Notes under the pieces: model-generated
Databases searched by the model: none
Seen by the model: only the letters and a program-made list of their open reading frames with translations
What the model was told of the DNA's origin: nothing
Shown here: positions 24,670 through 32,360 of the stretch, piece by piece
Numbering within the stretch: position 1 is the stretch's first letter
How the letters are laid out: each line of letters begins with the position of its first letter
Made by a program: the position numbers and the translations under genes
From: Dechloromonas agitata is5
Lineage (GTDB): Bacteria; Pseudomonadota; Gammaproteobacteria; Burkholderiales; Rhodocyclaceae
Assembly: GCF_000519045.1 (NCBI RefSeq)
Contig: NZ_KI912532.1
Coordinates: forward strand, 1,302,001 to 1,366,000
DNA length: 64,000 nt
Direction: 5' to 3'

Positions 24670-25470
24670 ATGAATACCGTCGTCCAGTTTTATCGCAAGG
24701 GACCGCCCAACGTGGTGATCAATGGCGAGCAGATCCCCGAGGCGGCGATCGCCGAGGCGATGATCGACTACGCCGATGCACCCAAGCCGCGCGAGGCGGC
24801 GGTGCGTTCGCTGGTGGTCCGCACCCTGTTGCGGCAGCGGGCGGTAGCGCTGCAGATCGAGGCGGAAACCGAAGAGGCTGCGCTGGAAAAAGTGCTGGAG
24901 CGCGAGGTCGAGATGCCGCCGGTGTCCGATGAGGAAATCCGGCGCTATTTCGACGGAAATCGCAAGAAATTCCGCAGCGGTGACCTGTTCGAGGTGCGTC
25001 ACATCCTGTTCGATACCAAGGCGGGGGACAGCGACCCCGAGGTGCTGAAGAAGGCCGAGCGGGCCCTGTTCCACCTCAAGAACGACCCGGCCTCGTTCGA
25101 GCGGGTGGCCCGCGAGGAATCGATCTGTTCGAGCAGCAAGACCGGCGGTCAACTCGGCCAGATTTCGGAGGGGGCGGTGGTGCCCGAGTTCTGGTCGGCA
25201 CTCACTGCGTTTGGCAAGACCGGCCTGTTACCGCAGCTGGTGGAGTCGCGCTTCGGGCATCACGTGGTGCAGGTGGACCGGGTGGCGTTGGGCCAGGACC
25301 TGCCTTTCGAGGCAGTGGAGGCGCGCATCCGCGTCTTTCTGGCCCAGTTGATCGAGCAGCGCAAGCACCAGGAGTACCTGGCCCGCCTGATCGAACAGTC
25401 AGACATCCGCGGGGTCGATCTGAGCGACCAGAAACAGCAACCGGCCGGGCCGGGCCTGCCGGCCGAGTAA
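24670..25470 (+). CDS. PpiC/parvulin-type peptidyl-prolyl isomerase
   Basis: A 266-residue protein. The N-terminal ~100 residues are helical (SurA/NifM-like chaperone part). The parvulin domain spans about 115-215: FEVRHILFDTKAGD, ERVAREESICSSSKTGGQLG, VVPEFWSAL and ESRFGHHVVQVDRV. There is no signal peptide, so a cytoplasmic NifM-like or nitrate-reductase-associated isomerase is more likely than a periplasmic SurA. The C-terminus is Gln/Pro-rich. A GGGAA ribosome site lies about nine bases before the ATG. No nif or nar gene is nearby, so the client is unknown. Confidence 0.8.
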   Translation: MNTVVQFYRKGPPNVVINGEQIPEAAIAEAMIDYADAPKPREAAVRSLVVRTLLRQRAVALQIEAETEEAALEKVLEREVEMPPVSDEEIRRYFDGNRKKFRSGDLFEVRHILFDTKAGDSDPEVLKKAERALFHLKNDPASFERVAREESICSSSKTGGQLGQISEGAVVPEFWSALTAFGKTGLLPQLVESRFGHHVVQVDRVALGQDLPFEAVEARIRVFLAQLIEQRKHQEYLARLIEQSDIRGVDLSDQKQQPAGPGLPAE

Positions 25471-25503
25471 GCCTGGCGGACGAAACCGACGCGACCCCGG
25501 CCA

Positions 25504-25750
25504 GGCGCACTGGCCGGGCTTTTCGACCACGCTGAACTGCCCAAAAGTGACTCAAGCAACCGGGCACCGATGCGTTGGGCCGACCGCAGTGCGCATCCTA
25601 GCCGGATTCGCGCAACTGGGTGTGCAGCGATTCCACTTTTTGCCGTCGGGTTATGCCGATCAACTTTCGCCGCGCCTTGTGATCCTGCTTCAACTCCCGC
25701 AGAATCTAGCACTTGAGGGATTAAAACAAATCGCGCTTGCGACGCGTTGA
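25504..25750 (+). pseudogene. Degraded birA-coaX relic
   Basis: No intact gene. From 25504 the frame reads GALAGLFD...DSSN...MRWADRSA, colinear without gaps with the BirA start GALAGRFD...DSTN...MRRADRGA. After a large deletion and a frame change, positions about 25600-25750 read FAQL...LPSGYA...NLALEGLKQIAL then a stop, aligning with the CoaX end FARL...LISGGHA...NLPLEGLRQLAV. So a second birA-coaX pair once lay here, or the pair was duplicated, and only the two outer ends survive. Confidence 0.7.
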
Positions 25751-25765
25751 AGCAGCGGGCTCACT

Positions 25766-27067
25766 ATGGAAATCATTTCGGTCAGCGATCTGAAAATCGG
25801 CATGTTCGTCGCCGAACCGGATTGTCCGTGGACGGCATTTCCCTTCATCTTTCAGGGATTCGTCGTCACTTCGTCCGAACAGATCGCGCTCTTCCGGCAG
25901 AAATGCCGTTTCGTATCGATCGACCGCTCGCGTTCCCTGAATGAGCACTATGCAGCCCCGCGCCATGAACGCGATCTGCCCTTGCACGCCGCACCGATAA
26001 CAGGCCAGCGTATCGAGGAAAGTTCCGGCAAGGGGGAGCTCTTCTCCGCCAACGAGAAAGAAAGGCGAAATCTGCGCCGGCGCCGCTTTCTCGATTTCCT
26101 GCATTCGCAGGACGACAATGAGCAGGCCTGCCAGCTCTCTCGAGAACTGGCTGACGTCGAACCCCGCTATGATCAACTGACTACGGCCTTGCAGCATGCC
26201 TTCGAGACACTTTCCGAGGGCCGGGATGTTGATTTGCTCACTGTCCGCGAGGGGCTGCGTGACATTTCTGCCAGCCTGCAACGCAATCCGGATGCGGTGA
26301 TGTGGCTGTTGCGCCTGAAGCAGCGCGATGAATACAGTTTCGATCATGCCATGGATGTTGCGGTCAACATGTTGCTGGTCGGAACGCATATCGGCTGGCG
26401 TGACATGCGCCTGCTCGATCTCGGCATGACCGGCCTGTTGCAGGATATTGGCAAGATCGAACTGCCGCTCGAACTCCTGCGGAAGAAGACTGACCTGACC
26501 GAAGCGGAGCGTCGGCTGGTACATTCGCATGTGGCCAGTTCCATGGAAATCCTGATGGCACATTCCACGTTGTCGAATGATGTTGTATTGGCCGTGGCGC
26601 GCCACCATGAGAGATGGGACGGGAGTGGCTACCCGCGTGGCCTGAAGTTCGAGCAGATCGGCATGGCGGCCGAGATTGCCGGGATCGCCGATTCTTTCTG
26701 TGCCATGCAGAAGGACAAGCCCTATCGCAGCGCCCTCGGGCATCAGGAGGCGCTGGAGGAGTTGCACAACCTGCGCGGCAAGAAGTTCAACCCCACCCTG
26801 ATGGAGCAGTTCGTTCAGTGCGTCGGCCTCTACCCAATCGGGACGCTGGTTGAACTGAGCAATGGGGAGGTTGGTGTGGTCATCCTGCAGAACCGGGTGC
26901 AGCGCTCCCGGCCGCGGGTCGTCGTGATGCTGGATGCCGACAAGCAGCAGGTCAGCAGTTACCGCGTCATCGATTTGCGCGAACCGGCCCACGCCCGCTT
27001 GCGGGTTGCCAAGGCTCTGCCCTACAACGCTTACGGTCTGGCGGCGAATGACTACTACCTTGGATAG
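25766..27067 (+). CDS. HD-GYP domain protein with altered metal site
   Basis: A 433-residue protein. An N-terminal DUF3391-like domain (MEIISVSDLKIGMFVAEPDC) is followed by an HD-GYP domain at about 180-345. GYP is intact (RHHERWDGSGYPRGL), but the HD pair reads GLLQDIGK (His to Gln), and the later metal-site Asp of the usual DVYDAL motif is Cys (IADSFCAM). HD-GYP enzymes hydrolyse c-di-GMP using two or three metals; loss of two ligands makes activity doubtful, so it may bind c-di-GMP or work as a partner. It overlaps the next, EAL-domain, gene by 20 bases. Confidence 0.85.
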   Translation: MEIISVSDLKIGMFVAEPDCPWTAFPFIFQGFVVTSSEQIALFRQKCRFVSIDRSRSLNEHYAAPRHERDLPLHAAPITGQRIEESSGKGELFSANEKERRNLRRRRFLDFLHSQDDNEQACQLSRELADVEPRYDQLTTALQHAFETLSEGRDVDLLTVREGLRDISASLQRNPDAVMWLLRLKQRDEYSFDHAMDVAVNMLLVGTHIGWRDMRLLDLGMTGLLQDIGKIELPLELLRKKTDLTEAERRLVHSHVASSMEILMAHSTLSNDVVLAVARHHERWDGSGYPRGLKFEQIGMAAEIAGIADSFCAMQKDKPYRSALGHQEALEELHNLRGKKFNPTLMEQFVQCVGLYPIGTLVELSNGEVGVVILQNRVQRSRPRVVVMLDADKQQVSSYRVIDLREPAHARLRVAKALPYNAYGLAANDYYLG

Positions 27068-28733
27068 CACCGGTTTCATCGACTATGCCGCATTCGGCGT
27101 CAGTGAGGACGACCTGCCGTCGCTACGCGCCCTGGATGCCGTCTGGCGCACCGCGGTGGCCAAGGCGGCGGCGCCCTACGGTACGACGCATTTGCTGGAC
27201 GAGTTCGTGGCGCGGACGGGCGAGTTGCCGCTGCGGATCAATGAAAATCTCTGGCAACGCAGCTGGATGCACGCCTGGCACAAGCTGAGCGGGAGGGGGT
27301 TTTCCCTCGCCGACATGTTCGGTTTTTTTAATCGAGCGACGGCCATCGCGGAGGCCGACTTGTTCGGTGGCCAGCCCCAGATCGGGCGCCTTCAGCTTGA
27401 ACTGTTCGGTATCCTGCGGCGCAGCGTGGTAGCGGCCATCAGTTGTGCCATCGAACTGGGTGAGGAGGCGCGCGATACCGAAGCGGGCTTGCCGGGCGAA
27501 TGGATGGCGATGCGTACCTTGCGGGAAATGGGGGAAGGTGGCCAGCGGGTTGCCGTTCTCTCCGTCTCCATGGTCAATCGGCAGGCTTTGTCGAACCTGA
27601 CGGCCAGCGAATTGCAGAGCCTGCCAGGGCTTCTGTCCGGGCAGTTGTCGAGTCTCTTGCGCCCTCAGGACAAGGCCTTCACCGGACACGAGGGGGAATG
27701 GTTGCTGCTCCTCGCCGACGTGACCTCGATGGCCCAGCCGGCGCTGGCGGCATCGCAGATTCATCGGGTTTTCGACCATCCGGTGCGCTTGCTGGGCGGA
27801 CGGGGCATCTTGCTCGATGCGTCGATCGGGATCGCCATGTTCCCCGAACACGGCAACGAGGCCGACGAGGTCATCCAGGCAGCCCGTCTGGCGCGGGCCA
27901 GCCTGCAGGTGAGCCGGGAGTCCTTTGCCATCTTCGATGATTCGATGCGACAGCGTTGGCAGCATCGGCAACAGTTGTCGGAGGAGTTGCGAGAGGCGCT
28001 GCGCAAGGATCGCCTGATGCTGTACCTGCAACCCCAGGTCAACAGCGACTCCCGTACCTGCTTTGGTGCGGAACTGCTGCTGCGTTGGCGACGCGACAAC
28101 GGTGACTGGGTGCCGCCGCCGCTCATCGTGGAATTGATCGAGGAATATGGTTGGCGGGCTCAGTTCACCAGTTGGCTGGTTCGCGCAGCCATGCACCAGG
28201 CAGCCGCGCTCGATACGGAAGGCATCGGCATCAGCCTTTCGCTGAATCTGACGGCGGGTGATCTGCTGGATACCGACCTGCCGGAAATCGTCGGGCAATG
28301 CCTGGAATCCTGGCGCCTGCCGGCCGAGCGCTTTACTTTGGAACTGACCGAAACGGCCCTGATGCGGGATCGCGAACGTGGCCTGGAGGTGATGACCCGT
28401 CTGCGTGCCATGGGGGTTCGCCTGGCGCTGGACGATTTTGGTACCGGTTTCTCCTCGCTGAGCTATCTGGCGACCTTACCGCTCAATGAAATCAAGATCG
28501 ACCGCTCGTTTGTCGTCGGCATGTTCTCCTCGGTGGATAACCTGCGGATCGTCCGCACCATCATCGATCTGACGCACGACCTCGGCATGAAATCGCTGGC
28601 CGAAGGTGTCGAAGACATCATGCAGCGCGACCAGCTCTTCGCGCTGGGCTGTACGCAGATTCAAGGCTACCTGTACGCCAAGCCGATGCCGATGGCGGAA
28701 TTCATCGCCTGGTACCGCGCCTTCCCGACTTGA
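27048..28733 (+). CDS. EAL-domain c-di-GMP phosphodiesterase with degenerate GGDEF
   Basis: A 561-residue cytoplasmic protein. An unknown N-terminal part (1-170) precedes a degenerate GGDEF domain in which the signature is replaced by HEGEW. The EAL domain (about 310-555) is complete: GAELLLRW with the catalytic Glu, NLTAGDLL, ELTETAL, DDFGTGFSSLSYL, IKIDRSFV, EGVED and IQGYLYAKPM. It should hydrolyse c-di-GMP to pGpG. The start ATG lies 20 bases inside the HD-GYP gene, suggesting coupled synthesis of the two phosphodiesterase-family proteins. Confidence 0.9.
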   Translation: MTTTLDSTGFIDYAAFGVSEDDLPSLRALDAVWRTAVAKAAAPYGTTHLLDEFVARTGELPLRINENLWQRSWMHAWHKLSGRGFSLADMFGFFNRATAIAEADLFGGQPQIGRLQLELFGILRRSVVAAISCAIELGEEARDTEAGLPGEWMAMRTLREMGEGGQRVAVLSVSMVNRQALSNLTASELQSLPGLLSGQLSSLLRPQDKAFTGHEGEWLLLLADVTSMAQPALAASQIHRVFDHPVRLLGGRGILLDASIGIAMFPEHGNEADEVIQAARLARASLQVSRESFAIFDDSMRQRWQHRQQLSEELREALRKDRLMLYLQPQVNSDSRTCFGAELLLRWRRDNGDWVPPPLIVELIEEYGWRAQFTSWLVRAAMHQAAALDTEGIGISLSLNLTAGDLLDTDLPEIVGQCLESWRLPAERFTLELTETALMRDRERGLEVMTRLRAMGVRLALDDFGTGFSSLSYLATLPLNEIKIDRSFVVGMFSSVDNLRIVRTIIDLTHDLGMKSLAEGVEDIMQRDQLFALGCTQIQGYLYAKPMPMAEFIAWYRAFPT

Positions 28734-28790
28734 ACAAACACTCCCTTGCGGTGACAATCCGCTGTCATTTCGCCCACTGCGGGAGATTCC

Positions 28791-29192
28791 ATGTTCGATC
28801 CAGTCATCAGCAGCCTGCCTGCCTTCGCCGGCTATTTCGCCACGGCGCTCGCCTTGCTGGCGGTATTCGCCCTGCTCTACGTCTTTGTCACGCCCTATAA
28901 CGAGCTGGCCCTGATCCGCGAGGGCAACACGGCGGCGGCCGTCAGCCTGGGCGGCGCGGTGGTCGGCTATGCGCTGCCGATCGCGGTGTCGGTGGCGGTC
29001 AGCCACAACATCATGGCGATGATCGGCTGGGGCGTCGTCGCCTGTCTGGTCCAGCTGATGGTCTATGTCATCGCCCGCCTCGCCCTGCCCCAGATCAACC
29101 GTGCCATCCCGCAGGGCAAGGTCGCTTCCGGCGTTTTCCTCGCTTCGCTTTCCCTCGGCATCGGCATCCTCAACGCCGGCTGCATCGCCTGA
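28791..29192 (+). CDS. DUF350 membrane protein
   Basis: A 133-residue inner-membrane protein with four predicted helices (about 13-35, 48-70, 77-99, 110-130). The loop NELALIREGNTAAAVSLGGA and the repeat-like second half are typical of DUF350 (YjfL-like), two copies of a two-helix unit. Function unknown. A GGGAG ribosome site is present. It is first of four closely spaced genes (gaps 18, 10 and -1), followed by SPFH, DUF4178 and a small membrane protein, families that co-occur in membrane-stress loci. Confidence 0.85.
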   Translation: MFDPVISSLPAFAGYFATALALLAVFALLYVFVTPYNELALIREGNTAAAVSLGGAVVGYALPIAVSVAVSHNIMAMIGWGVVACLVQLMVYVIARLALPQINRAIPQGKVASGVFLASLSLGIGILNAGCIA

Positions 29193-29210
29193 TCACTCAA
29201 GGAGACTTTC

Positions 29211-30245
29211 ATGGCTCTGATGGACTTCATCAAGAAACAGTTTATCGACATCCTGCAATGGACCGAGGATGGCGACGGCACGCTGGCCTGGCGATTCCCG
29301 ATGGCGGAAATGGAGATCCAGAACGGCGCCAGCCTGACCGTGCGCGAGTCGCAGGTGGCGATGTTCGTCAACGAAGGCAAGGTGGCCGACGTCTTCCAGC
29401 CGGGCATGTACAAGCTGACGACGCAGACCCTGCCGGTGCTGACCTACCTGAAGAACTGGGACAAGCTGTTCGAATCCCCGTTCAAGAGCGATGTTTACTT
29501 CTTCTCGACCCGTACCCAGCTCGATCAGAAGTGGGGCACGCCGAACCCGATCACCATCCGCGACAAGGAATTCGGCATTGTCCGGCTGCGCGCCTTCGGC
29601 ATCTATGCCTACCACCTGGTCGAACCCAAGGCCTTCTACCAGAAGATTTCCGGTACTCGCGACCGTTACGATCGCGAGGAACTGGCCGGCCAGTTGCGCA
29701 ACACCCTGGTTGCCGGCATGACCGACCTGTTTGCCGAGTCGGGTGTGCCCTTCATCGACATGGCGGCCAACCAGGAAGAATTCGGTCGGGCGATGTTCGC
29801 CAAGATGCAGCCGGTGTTCGCCGAATACGGCCTGGCGCTGGATTCGCTGGTCGTCCAGAACGTGTCGCTGCCCGAGGAGTTGCAGAAGATTCTTGACCAG
29901 AAGATCGGCATGAACATGATTGGCGACATGCAGCGCTACACGCAGTACCAGGTCGCCAACAGCATCCCCGATGCGGCGAAGAACGAGGGCGGCATGGCGG
30001 CGATGGGGGTTGGCCTGGGCGCCGGCGTCGGTTTCGGCCAGGTGGTCGGGCAGGCGATGGCCGCGGCCCTGCCGCAGGGCGGGGCGGCTCCGGCGGCAAC
30101 CGCTCCGGCAGCGACGGCTGGCAGCCTTTCGCCCGATGAGGTCGTTGCCACGCTGGAAAAACTGCACGGTCTGGTCGAGAAAGGCATCCTGAGCCAGGCC
30201 GAGTTCGATGCCAAGAAGGCGGAACTGCTCAAGAAGCTGACCTGA
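29211..30245 (+). CDS. SPFH-domain (YdjI-like) protein with SHOCT tail
   Basis: A 344-residue protein. The SPFH/band-7-like domain covers about 25-225 (ASLTVRESQVAMFVNEGKVA, PGMYKLTTQTLPVLTYLKNW, FGIVRLRAFGIYAYHL). After a Gly/Ala-rich linker (MGVGLGAGVGFGQVVGQAMA) a SHOCT motif ends the protein (LEKLHGLVEKGILSQAEFDA). YdjI-type proteins are cytoplasmic or membrane-associated scaffolds related to flotillins and act in membrane-stress responses with zinc-ribbon partners. An AAGGAGA ribosome site is present. It probably assembles at the membrane with the DUF350 and DUF4178 products. Confidence 0.87.
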   Translation: MALMDFIKKQFIDILQWTEDGDGTLAWRFPMAEMEIQNGASLTVRESQVAMFVNEGKVADVFQPGMYKLTTQTLPVLTYLKNWDKLFESPFKSDVYFFSTRTQLDQKWGTPNPITIRDKEFGIVRLRAFGIYAYHLVEPKAFYQKISGTRDRYDREELAGQLRNTLVAGMTDLFAESGVPFIDMAANQEEFGRAMFAKMQPVFAEYGLALDSLVVQNVSLPEELQKILDQKIGMNMIGDMQRYTQYQVANSIPDAAKNEGGMAAMGVGLGAGVGFGQVVGQAMAAALPQGGAAPAATAPAATAGSLSPDEVVATLEKLHGLVEKGILSQAEFDAKKAELLKKLT

Positions 30246-30255
30246 TCGGCCCCGC

Positions 30256-32184
30256 GTGGCGCTCACTGCCTCCTGCCCGTCCTGCGGCGCGCCCGTTGAG
30301 TTCAAATCCAACTCGTCGGTCTTCGCCGTCTGTGCGTATTGTCAGAGTACGCTTGTCCGTCACGACCAGAATCTGGAGGACATCGGCAAGATGGCGCCCC
30401 TGGTCGAGGACCGCTCGCCGCTCCAGCTGGGGGCCGAGGGTAGCTACGAGGGCGTCCATTTCGCGCTGATCGGGCGCATCCAGATCAAGTACAGTCAGGG
30501 CATCTGGAACGAGTGGCACCTCTTGTTCGACGACATGCGTACGGGCTGGCTGTCGGAGGCGGGCGGTGAGTATGTGCTCACCTTCATGCGCCAGGTGAAC
30601 GAGCCGTTGCCGGCCTTTTCGGGACTCAGGATAGGCCAGCGTCTGCAGGTGGCCAGCCAGGTATGGACCGTCAGCAATCTCGAAAACGCGGGGTGCGTCG
30701 CCGGCGAGGGCGAGCTGCCGTTCAAGGTCGGCGCCGGCTATCCGGTGGCGGCGGCTGACCTGCGCAACGAGCGCCATTTCGCCACCCTCGACTACTCCGA
30801 AACGCCGCCCCTGCTCTTTGTTGGCGAAGCGGTCGATTTCCGGTCGCTACGCCTGAACAACCTGCGCGAGGGCCGGGCGGAGCGTGAGGTCAGCGTCCAG
30901 GCGCAGGTCTTCCGCTGCCCGTCCTGCGCTTCGCCGATGCAGGCCCGCTCACCGGACATCCTGGCCGTTGCCTGTGCCAGCTGCGGCACGGTGGTCGATG
31001 CGGCCGACCCCAGCTACAAGATCCTGTCGCGCGTCATGCGCCGCCGCGACGAAATCCGCAAGCTCCGCCTGCCATTGGGCAGCAAGGGAAACCTGGATGG
31101 CAAGCCGGTCGAAGTCATCGGCCATCTGGTGCGCCGGGCGCGGATCGAGGGCATCGCCTACCTGTGGTCGGAATACCTGCTCGCCGCCGAGCACGGCACC
31201 TACCGCTGGTTGACCGAGTACAACGGTCACTGGAACGTGGTCGATGTGCTGTCGCGGCCGCCAACGAGCAACAGCGTCATCGAGGTGGACAGCCTGCGTT
31301 ACGACGGCGAGCTGTTCAAGCATTTCTCGACCACCCCGCTCGCCGAGGTGGTGCAGATCGATGGCGAATTCACCTGGCGGGTCAAGTACGGCGAGACCAA
31401 CCGCGTCGTCGATTACGTCGCACCGCCCCGCATGCTGTCCAAGGAGACCAGCAACAACGACCTGAACTGGTCGCTCGGCCGCTATGTTGCCCCGGACGTC
31501 ATTGCCGAGGCGTTCGGCCAGGCCGGCAAACTGCCTGCAGCCATTGGCGTCTATGCCAACCAGCCCAACCCGTGGTCTGCCGCCGTGCGCCGGAGTTGGG
31601 GCTTGTTCGCCAAGCTGGCACTGGTGGCCCTGCTGGTGCAGGTGTTCTTTTTGTTCATTTCAAGCGAAAAGCTGCTGCTGCGCCAGGATTTCAGTTTCGA
31701 ACCGGGTTTTGCCAGTGAGGTGCAAAGCCGTGAATTCACGCTGGCCGCCCAGCAGCGCAAGATCGTCGTGCGCCAGGCGACCTCGCTCGACAACAACTGG
31801 CTCGGCGTCGATCTGCTGCTGGTCAACAAGAGCACCGGCCAGGCCTGGCCGGCGGCGCGCGAGATTTCCTACTACTGGGGTTACGACGATGGCCGGTGGA
31901 CGGAAGGCAGCCGCGACGACGAGGTGGTGTTCCGCAACATCCCGGCGGGTACCTACTACCTGACGCTTGACCCGGAAATGTCGCCGAACAAGGGTGTCGC
32001 AGTGCGTGATCGTCTGGAGGTGGTTACGCCGCGCACCGGGTGGTCCAATTTCGTGATCGTGCTGATCTTCCTGGCGGCCTTCCCGGTCTTCGCCTCGCTG
32101 CGCAAATCGGCCTTCGAGACGCAGCGCTGGGCGGAAAGCGATCATGCACCGGTGAGCAGCGACGATTCCGACGGAGACGACTGA
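30256..32184 (+). CDS. DUF4178 protein with two zinc ribbons and membrane helices
   Basis: A 642-residue protein with a GTG start. First zinc ribbon CPSCGAP...CAYCQ (residues 8-30), then a DUF4178 beta-domain (residues 55-200); second ribbon CPSCASP...CASCG (about 223-250), then a second DUF4178 (about 275-420). A membrane helix near 455-475 (LFAKLALVALLVQVFFLFIS), a periplasmic beta-domain and a second helix near 598-615 follow. The duplicated ribbon-plus-DUF4178 unit is cytoplasmic. It follows the SPFH gene by 10 bases and overlaps the next gene by one. DUF4178 function is unknown; context suggests membrane stress. Confidence 0.85.
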   Translation: MALTASCPSCGAPVEFKSNSSVFAVCAYCQSTLVRHDQNLEDIGKMAPLVEDRSPLQLGAEGSYEGVHFALIGRIQIKYSQGIWNEWHLLFDDMRTGWLSEAGGEYVLTFMRQVNEPLPAFSGLRIGQRLQVASQVWTVSNLENAGCVAGEGELPFKVGAGYPVAAADLRNERHFATLDYSETPPLLFVGEAVDFRSLRLNNLREGRAEREVSVQAQVFRCPSCASPMQARSPDILAVACASCGTVVDAADPSYKILSRVMRRRDEIRKLRLPLGSKGNLDGKPVEVIGHLVRRARIEGIAYLWSEYLLAAEHGTYRWLTEYNGHWNVVDVLSRPPTSNSVIEVDSLRYDGELFKHFSTTPLAEVVQIDGEFTWRVKYGETNRVVDYVAPPRMLSKETSNNDLNWSLGRYVAPDVIAEAFGQAGKLPAAIGVYANQPNPWSAAVRRSWGLFAKLALVALLVQVFFLFISSEKLLLRQDFSFEPGFASEVQSREFTLAAQQRKIVVRQATSLDNNWLGVDLLLVNKSTGQAWPAAREISYYWGYDDGRWTEGSRDDEVVFRNIPAGTYYLTLDPEMSPNKGVAVRDRLEVVTPRTGWSNFVIVLIFLAAFPVFASLRKSAFETQRWAESDHAPVSSDDSDGDD

Positions 32185-32327
32185 TGTTCGACAAGTTCAA
32201 CCTGGCCGCTGGCATCTGTGCCCTGTTGCTCTTCGCCTTCGTCCAGCAACAGGGCTGGAACCTGTTCGAGAACGAAGCCAGTTCCAGCCATGGGGGGTCG
32301 GGCAGCAGTCGCAGTTATCATAAATAA
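32184..32327 (+). CDS. Small single-pass membrane protein
   Basis: A 47-residue protein beginning MFDKFNLAAGICALLLFAFV, with one membrane helix and a polar Ser/Gly/His-rich tail (SSSHGGSGSSRSYHK). Its ATG overlaps the DUF4178 stop as TGATG, so it is translationally coupled and the last gene of the DUF350 operon. No known family. Confidence 0.6.
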   Translation: MFDKFNLAAGICALLLFAFVQQQGWNLFENEASSSHGGSGSSRSYHK

Positions 32328-32360
32328 GGGAATCCCCTGAAATGCCGGCATAATCGCGGC

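Noticed and set aside
21885-24671. 928-codon minus-strand frame across ntrC, birA and coaX
   Set aside because: It is antisense to three well-supported genes; low-complexity Arg/Pro/Gly protein typical of a shadow frame.
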